A stretch of DNA of 9,886 bases, from positions 1 through 9,886 of the forward strand of contig CAZEJK010000188.1 of the NCBI GenBank assembly GCA_964512045.1, given 5' to 3'. The translations under genes and the position numbers were made by a program. The number at the start of each line of letters is the position of its first letter. Positions within the stretch are counted from its first letter, which is position 1. The stretch comes from CAZEJK01 sp964512045 (lineage in GTDB: Bacteria > Acidobacteriota > Thermoanaerobaculia > Thermoanaerobaculales > Sulfomarinibacteraceae). Under the pieces are notes generated by a model. That model searched no databases, was not told the origin of the DNA, and saw only the letters and a list, made by a program, of their open reading frames with translations. Of the stretch, positions 6,772 through 9,886 are shown piece after piece.

Positions 6772-8031
6772 GTGAGCCGAGCGTGCGGTGTGCTGCGGTC
6801 TTCGGTCCTGTTGACGCTTGGGCTTGCCGTCGCTCTGTCGACCGGCTGTCGCTCGCGGGCTCCGGTGTTCCCACCACCGGCGCCGCCAGCCTCGCACCAG
6901 AACCCGCCGGTCGAGAGCGTCTCGGCGGCTTCACGACCAGCGACCGGTGCGTCCCCGCTGCCGGTGCTCACAGACGACCTCGACAGCGCGAGCCTTGACG
7001 CAGCGTGTGCCGCGGCGACTCGCTACCTGCGAGGGCTCGAGCCGACACGGACGTTCGTGGTGGCCGGGCGGGAGTACCGTGCTGACGAGTTGGCTGCGGG
7101 GTTCGCCGACCTGTGCGAGACGGTGGTGCGGCGCGCTGATTCTCAGGCGCAAGCGATGAGCCTGCGCGAGCAGGCGGTGATCATGCCTTCTGCACGTCCC
7201 GATGGCTCGGGTGAGGCCCTGATCACTGGATACTATGAGCCGGTGCTGGAGGCGCGCTTGCGCCGTAGCGAGGAGTTTGCTGTTCCCGTGTACGGCGTTC
7301 CGGACGACCTGATCACCATCGATCTGGCGCAGTTCGGCCGCGGCCCGGGCCGGCTGGTCGGGCGTATGCGCGGGAATGTGCTCGAGCCGTACCCGGATCG
7401 GGCTGCGATCGACTTTGCCGGCGAGCTGGATGGCGTGGCGCCCCAACTGGCGTTCGTGCGCAACCGCATGGATGCGTTCATCCTGCACGTGGAGGGCTCG
7501 GGTCTACTGGAGCTCGAGGACGGGGGTCGTCTGCGTCTGGCGTACGCCGCCTCTAACGGCCACCGGTATCGGTCGATCGGCCGGTACCTGCGCGAGCGCG
7601 ACCTGCTCCCCAGCCATGGGCTCTCGATGGACGCGATCCGTGAGCTCCTGCGACGTCGTCCGGATCTCCTGGAAGAGGTGCTCGGTCAGAACCCTTCGTA
7701 CGTCTTCTTCGAGCCGAGGCCAGTCTCCGCGGGGGTGCCAGGCTGCTTCGGTGTGCCACTCGTGGCGCATCGCAGCGTGGCGCTGGACCGGTCTCTGTTC
7801 CCGGTTCCCGTGCTGGCGCACCTCCAGACCACACTTCCCACAGCAGATGGAGGAGAGGAGGCCGTGAACCGCTTCGTCGTCATGCTGGATACGGGGAGTG
7901 CGATCCGCGGTCCGGGTCGCGTGGACCTGTTCTTCGGCACCGGTCGCGAGGCGGCGGCGCGAGCCGGCCGGACGATGAGTCGTGGGCGGCTGCTCGTGCT
8001 CCTCCCGCGTCCCGTCGAGAACCGCCCCTGA
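6772..8031 (+). CDS. mltA: MltA-type membrane-bound lytic murein transglycosylase (lipoprotein)
   Basis: This is a 419-residue MltA/3D-domain protein that cleaves the MurNAc-GlcNAc bond of peptidoglycan to give 1,6-anhydro ends. The N-terminus has a hydrophobic stretch and a lipobox-like STGC ending in Cys26. The -3 residue is Ser rather than the usual Leu, so lipidation is likely but not certain. A Pro/Ala/Ser-rich linker follows (about 27-70). The MltA domain contains ALITGYYEP (GYYEP 153-157), the FILHVEGSG strand, YRSIGRYL and NPSYVFF. The C-terminal 3D segment MLDTGSAIRGPGRVDLFFGTG gives Asp373 and Asp385; by family comparison an Asp of this double-psi barrel is the catalytic acid. It starts 37 bases after the TPR stop in the same direction, so it is probably in the same operon. 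A hairpin overlaps its stop codon. Confidence 0.93.
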   Translation: MSRACGVLRSSVLLTLGLAVALSTGCRSRAPVFPPPAPPASHQNPPVESVSAASRPATGASPLPVLTDDLDSASLDAACAAATRYLRGLEPTRTFVVAGREYRADELAAGFADLCETVVRRADSQAQAMSLREQAVIMPSARPDGSGEALITGYYEPVLEARLRRSEEFAVPVYGVPDDLITIDLAQFGRGPGRLVGRMRGNVLEPYPDRAAIDFAGELDGVAPQLAFVRNRMDAFILHVEGSGLLELEDGGRLRLAYAASNGHRYRSIGRYLRERDLLPSHGLSMDAIRELLRRRPDLLEEVLGQNPSYVFFEPRPVSAGVPGCFGVPLVAHRSVALDRSLFPVPVLAHLQTTLPTADGGEEAVNRFVVMLDTGSAIRGPGRVDLFFGTGREAAARAGRTMSRGRLLVLLPRPVENRP

Positions 8032-8070
8032 CTCGGACGTTTGCACCATCGACGTCTGAGCACAGGGCGG
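8022..8070 (+). terminator. Long hairpin spanning the mltA stop codon
   Basis: The apical stem pairs CTCGGACGT (8032-8040) with ACGTCTGAG (8052-8060), with one G-U pair and an 11-base loop. The outer stem pairs CCGCCC plus TG (8022-8027, 8029-8030) with CA plus GGGCGG (8063-8070). In total about 17 base pairs form with small bulges, and the TGA stop (8029-8031) lies inside. The following bases (TCATCGTTGTG) have no real T-run, so this is either a weak intrinsic terminator or an RNA 3'-end stabiliser of the operon. Confidence 0.5.
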
Positions 8071-8111
8071 TCATCGTTGTGCTCCGGGTGGGTGACAAGG
8101 TACTCTTGAGT

Positions 8112-8168
8112 ATGGGGAGATGGAAGGTCTTCGTGGAGATGAGCGGTCGTTCGGAGCAGGGACGATGA
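8112..8168 (+). CDS. Possible 18-residue leader ORF 1
   Basis: An ATG at 8112 opens a short frame (MGRWKVFVEMSGRSEQGR) whose TGA (8166-8168) overlaps the ATG of the next short ORF as ATGA. No convincing Shine-Dalgarno precedes the first ATG; an inner ATG at 8139 has GGAG very close by. It has no family resemblance. The only support is its position and the chained overlaps, so it is listed as a hypothesis. Confidence 0.2.
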   Translation: MGRWKVFVEMSGRSEQGR

Positions 8169-8183
8169 GTCGCACGACCGTTC
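8141..8183 (+). repeat. Inverted repeat in the TonB leader
   Basis: GAGCGGTCGT (8141-8150) pairs with ACGACCGTTC (8174-8183) over 10 positions, one of them a G-U pair, with a 23-base loop. The loop holds the ATG at 8165. Pairing in the leader RNA could influence access to the short ORF and through it the TonB-like gene. Confidence 0.35.
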
Positions 8184-8227
8184 CGGTGACCCGGGGGTTG
8201 GCACTCGGCGTGAAGGGGGACGCATGA
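8165..8227 (+). CDS. Possible 20-residue leader ORF 2, coupled to the TonB-like gene
   Basis: An ATG at 8165 opens a 20-codon frame starting MSRTTVPVTRG. Its TGA (8225-8227) overlaps the ATG of the TonB-like gene (8224) as ATGA. GGAGCAGGGACG stands just before its start and could act as a loose ribosome binding site. An inverted repeat (8141-8150 with 8174-8183) places this start in a 23-base loop. The arrangement would couple translation to the downstream gene. Chance is not excluded. Confidence 0.3.
   Translation: MSRTTVPVTRGLALGVKGDA
8214..8220 (+). promoter_or_regulatory. Ribosome binding site of the TonB-like gene
   Basis: AGGGGGA ends 3 bases before the ATG at 8224. Spacing counted from the GG core is acceptable, and it supports this start codon. 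Confidence 0.55.
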
Positions 8228-9231
8228 GCAGCAGGGCAACAGACGGACGCGTGAGGTGGGGAGCCATCGTACTCGGAGCCGTGCTGGTCGCGATGGTGGT
8301 CACGGGCGCTTGGAGCCAGGAGACGGAGGTTCCGGAGAATGCCGACGCCATCATGGCGGAGGGCGACGCGCTGTACGCCCAGGAGAGGTACCTGGAGGCT
8401 GCGCTCAAGTGGGGTGAGGTGGCCGACGTGAACTCCTGGCACGCCAACGCCGGGGCGAAGCAGATTCTGGCCCTTGTCCAGGACTCAGTCCAGCAGGACC
8501 CAACGCCAGCGACCATAGAGGACGGGCTGTCGTCGCTCGAGCTTCTCGAGGGGATCGACTTCACCGACGAGTGGGCGGCCGAGGTGGACGCGGTGCGCCA
8601 GCGCTTGCAGCGAATGCTGTCCGATACGGTGAGCCCGACGGTCGAAGTGGGCGCAGGCGGCGGTCAGGTCGCCGAGGCTCCCACTGAGCCGATCGCCGCT
8701 GCGACGCCGCTGCCGACGCCGGTGCCGACAGAGGTGCCGACTGCGGTTCCGACGCCGGTGCCGACCGCGGTTCCGACGCCGGTGCCGACCGAGGTGCCGA
8801 CCCTGGCGCCGACTCCGCCTCCGACGCCGGTGCCCACTGCGGTGCCGACGGTCGTTCCGACGCCCGTTTCCCAGCCTCCGGCGGAGACGGCTCGCCAACC
8901 GGCCAGGCCAGAGCCCGCAGACGGGTCGGTTCAGCCCGGCGATATCGTGCCGCTCGGCCCGGATATTGAGCGGCCGCGCCTGACCAACAGGGTCGCCCCG
9001 ATCTATCCGGCGGCAGCCAGCCGTATGCGGGTGCGCGGCGTGGTTCGCCTGCAGGCACTGGTCGGCATCGATGGAACCGTCGAGGAGATGACCATTCAGC
9101 AGGTTCCGCGGGGTGGGCTGGGGTTCGAGCAATCGGTGCAGGACGCTGTCAAAAAGTGGCGCTTCGAGCCGGCGACGAAGGATGGCGTTCCGGTTCGCGT
9201 GTGGTTGCCGATCGCGATTCCGTTCCAGTAG
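8224..9231 (+). CDS. TonB C-terminal-domain protein with Pro-Thr linker (energy transducer TonB-like)
   Basis: This is a 335-residue protein. A hydrophobic segment (about 12-30) ends in GAWSQETE, which can be read as an uncleaved TonB anchor or as a cleavable signal peptide. Residues about 40-73 (MAEGDALYAQERYLEAALKWGEV) look like a single TPR unit. Residues about 160-216 are a Pro-Thr-Val/Ala repeat, unlike the Pro-Lys/Pro-Glu spacer of enterobacterial TonB. The TonB_C domain covers about 250-335: RPRLTNRVAPIYP, a VRGVVRLQALVGIDGTV strand pair, AVKKWRFEPA (W312-P316) and a terminal PVRVWLPIAIPF. TonB normally passes ExbB/ExbD-derived energy to outer-membrane transporters; no exbB/exbD or receptor lies in the window. 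Related periplasmic TonB_C proteins without transport roles are an alternative. Confidence 0.88.
   Translation: MSSRATDGRVRWGAIVLGAVLVAMVVTGAWSQETEVPENADAIMAEGDALYAQERYLEAALKWGEVADVNSWHANAGAKQILALVQDSVQQDPTPATIEDGLSSLELLEGIDFTDEWAAEVDAVRQRLQRMLSDTVSPTVEVGAGGGQVAEAPTEPIAAATPLPTPVPTEVPTAVPTPVPTAVPTPVPTEVPTLAPTPPPTPVPTAVPTVVPTPVSQPPAETARQPARPEPADGSVQPGDIVPLGPDIERPRLTNRVAPIYPAAASRMRVRGVVRLQALVGIDGTVEEMTIQQVPRGGLGFEQSVQDAVKKWRFEPATKDGVPVRVWLPIAIPFQ
8743..8790 (+). repeat. Exact 24-base tandem duplication in the Pro-Thr linker
   Basis: Two identical 24-base units (8743-8766 and 8767-8790) encode A-V-P-T-P-V-P-T twice. They sit in a wider 8704-8870 stretch of near-repeats built on a CCGAC-GCCGGTG theme. 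In-frame gain or loss by slippage would change linker length by eight residues without breaking the frame. Confidence 0.85.
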
Positions 9232-9330
9232 GTCTGCTCGCCAGTGGGTGCGCGCCGTGCGGTGGGTCGGCGTGTCGACGGCTTCTGCTGTGACAGTGTT
9301 GGACGCGGCTGCCCACGGTCACGTTGGATG

Positions 9331-9516
9331 CTACGTTGTGCTCGATGGGATGGTGTACGTCCCGTCGAGCCGCGCCACGAGATCCTGGTAGCGGTCCTCC
9401 AGCTCCTCGAGCTTCTGTGCGCGCTGGGCATCGTCGATCTCGCCGCGCTGGTGCTGTGCTTCGACGGCTCTGGTTTGGTTCTCGAGCCACTGCTCCGGGT
9501 CGAAGTTGTAGGTCAT
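9331..9516 (-). CDS. Small acidic helical protein, function unknown
   Basis: This is a 61-residue protein, convergent with the TonB-like gene. The ATG at 9516 has GGAGG (9522-9526 on the + strand as CCTCC) 5 bases upstream, good evidence of translation. It begins MTYNFDPEQWLENQ and is rich in Glu, Gln, Asp and Arg. Residues about 12-50 are predicted by eye as one or two amphipathic helices. RGEIDDAQRAQKLEELEDRY resembles the core of SHOCT-type short helical domains (Gly-x-Ile ... Lys-x-x-x-Leu), but the match is weak. No signal peptide, cysteine or membrane segment is present. I do not recognise a specific family. Upstream, CATACT on the minus strand (9540-9545) might be a -10 box. Confidence 0.7.
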   Translation of the reverse strand: MTYNFDPEQWLENQTRAVEAQHQRGEIDDAQRAQKLEELEDRYQDLVARLDGTYTIPSSTT

Positions 9517-9551
9517 CGCTGCCTCCGTCTCCGGCGGGCGAGTATGTTACC

Positions 9552-9617
9552 AATTCAAAACTCCGTACCTTCGAAAATGCGAAGCAAGGTCGTGAGTTGA
9601 GTTCTAAGTTTTGAATT
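9552..9617. repeat. AT-rich inverted repeat with inner hairpin
   Basis: AATTCAAAACT (9552-9562) is a perfect inverted match to AGTTTTGAATT (9607-9617), with 44 bases between. Inside, CTTCG (9569-9573) pairs with CGAAG (9580-9584) around a 6-base loop. T-rich sequence (TTTTT, 9616-9620) closes the right arm, so on the + strand it could also end transcripts. Sequence style differs sharply from the surrounding genes. Confidence 0.75.
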
Positions 9618-9744
9618 TTTAGTTCTTAATGCCGCCCACCCGCCCCGGAGCCTGCTCTGCGAGCTTCAGATATCGAAGGGTGTTTCGACGCCTGCTGCAA
9701 AGGCAGATGGGTGGGTGGGGTAGCCAATACACAACCCGGACGAG

Positions 9745-9772
9745 CCGGAGCCAAACAGGGGGCGTGCTCCGG
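9745..9772. repeat. GC-rich inverted repeat
   Basis: CCGGAGC (9745-9751) pairs perfectly with GCTCCGG (9766-9772) over a 14-base loop. CCGGAGCC also occurs at 9645-9652, so the same octamer is used twice within about 100 bases. Confidence 0.5.
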
Positions 9773-9813
9773 GGGGCACTGACCGCTGGGGGTGGTAGGT
9801 GCTCGGAATCAAC

Positions 9814-9845
9814 GCAAAGGCGCCACGGCGCGAGGGCGCAAGGAA
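9814..9845 (+). repeat. Degenerate 8-base tandem array (GCAAAGGC-like)
   Basis: Four consecutive octamers are seen: GCAAAGGC, GCCACGGC, GCGAGGGC and GCAAGGAA. All begin GC and most end GGC. This resembles the dispersed AACGCAAAGGCGC-type intergenic repeats known from several phyla. The final unit carries AAGGA, the likely ribosome binding site of the next gene. There are no spacers, so it is not a CRISPR array. Confidence 0.7.
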
Positions 9846-9852
9846 ATGTTGC

Positions 9853-9886
9853 GTGACCGAGAACGAGATCAGCAAAGTGGTCGTGG
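9853..9886 (+). CDS. Start of a gene running off the window, probable GxxExxY protein
   Basis: A GTG at 9853 opens a frame to the window end, giving MTENEISKVVV. AAGGA (9840-9844) lies 8 bases upstream. The N-terminus matches the usual opening of GxxExxY-family proteins, in which an M-x-E-N-E-I-S-like start leads into a helix ending in VHRTLG and then a GxxExxY motif. These are small (about 125 residues) proteins related to the PD-(D/E)XK nuclease fold, and their function is not settled. Only 11 residues are visible, so the assignment rests on N-terminal resemblance, a good ribosome binding site and the upstream octamer array. Any other protein with this N-terminus remains possible. Confidence 0.5.
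   Translation, partial: MTENEISKVVV

Larger units (their letters stand above)
9517..9852. other. Repeat-rich intergenic region of changed composition
   Basis: These 336 bases separate two divergent genes. The left part (9541-9630) is AT-rich in an otherwise GC-rich window, with an 11-base inverted repeat. The middle (9634-9780) is G/C-skewed, with CCCACCC and GGGTGGG stretches, and CCGGAGC (9745-9751) pairing with GCTCCGG (9766-9772). The right end holds the octamer array. A 69-codon minus-strand frame across it (9666-9875) has no ribosome binding site or family and is not called. Confidence 0.7.

Noticed and set aside
9690..9800. Riboswitch (cobalamin or cyclic-di-GMP type) before the last gene
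   Set aside because: Isolated motifs such as GGGTAGCC and GGCACTG were seen, but no conserved core in the right order could be assembled.
9814..9845. CRISPR-like array
   Set aside because: The units are 8 bases and contiguous, with no spacers and no cas gene.
9666..9875. A 69-codon minus-strand frame across the right-end repeats
   Set aside because: Its sequence is made from the inverted repeats and the octamer array, it has no ribosome binding site, and it overlaps the better-supported GTG-started gene.

Overview
This is a GC-rich bacterial chromosomal window. A TonB C-terminal-domain protein and an MltA-type lytic transglycosylase lipoprotein point to a diderm (Gram-negative) host. The exported FG-GAP/UnbV (CRTAC1-like) protein next to an exported TPR protein, plus the style of the intergenic repeats at the right end, resemble Acidobacteriota and neighbouring phyla (Planctomycetota, Verrucomicrobiota). 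That placement is an inference from gene families only; no rRNA or marker gene is present.

Layout. 1-155 holds two back-to-back terminator-like hairpins and no gene. 156-491 (-) is a small FmdB-type zinc-ribbon protein with a near-consensus sigma70 promoter and a strong ribosome binding site. 617-1381 (+) is an alpha/beta hydrolase with a full Ser-Asp-His set. 1382-1706 is a 325-base gap between convergent genes, with GC hairpins but no convincing gene. 1707-2411 (-) is a COG1768-like metallophosphoesterase. 2469-3251 (+) is a fumarylacetoacetate-hydrolase-family enzyme. 3359-8031 (+) looks like one operon: a GTG-started exported CRTAC1/UnbV beta-propeller protein, an exported TPR protein overlapping it by 11 bases, and an MltA lipoprotein 37 bases further on. 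It starts behind a TATACT box inside a 10-base palindrome and ends in a long hairpin that spans the mltA stop codon. 8224-9231 (+) is a TonB-C-terminal-domain protein with a long Pro-Thr linker, preceded by a leader holding two tiny ORFs joined to each other and to the tonB-like gene by ATGA overlaps. 9331-9516 (-) is a small acidic protein with a good ribosome binding site.

The right end (9540-9886) changes character. It has an AT-rich 11-base inverted repeat, a GC-rich inverted repeat, then four consecutive degenerate GCAAAGGC-like octamers. The last octamer supplies the Shine-Dalgarno sequence of a GTG-started gene that runs off the window. Its 11 visible residues (MTENEISKVVV) look like the start of a GxxExxY (PD-(D/E)XK-like) protein. 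This is the most interesting part of the window.

Functionally, the 3359-9231 block is a cell-envelope locus: signal-peptide or lipobox N-termini, calcium-type beta-propeller repeats, TPR scaffolding, peptidoglycan cleavage and a TonB-type periplasmic domain. The left half is a set of separate housekeeping-like hydrolases with no obvious shared pathway.
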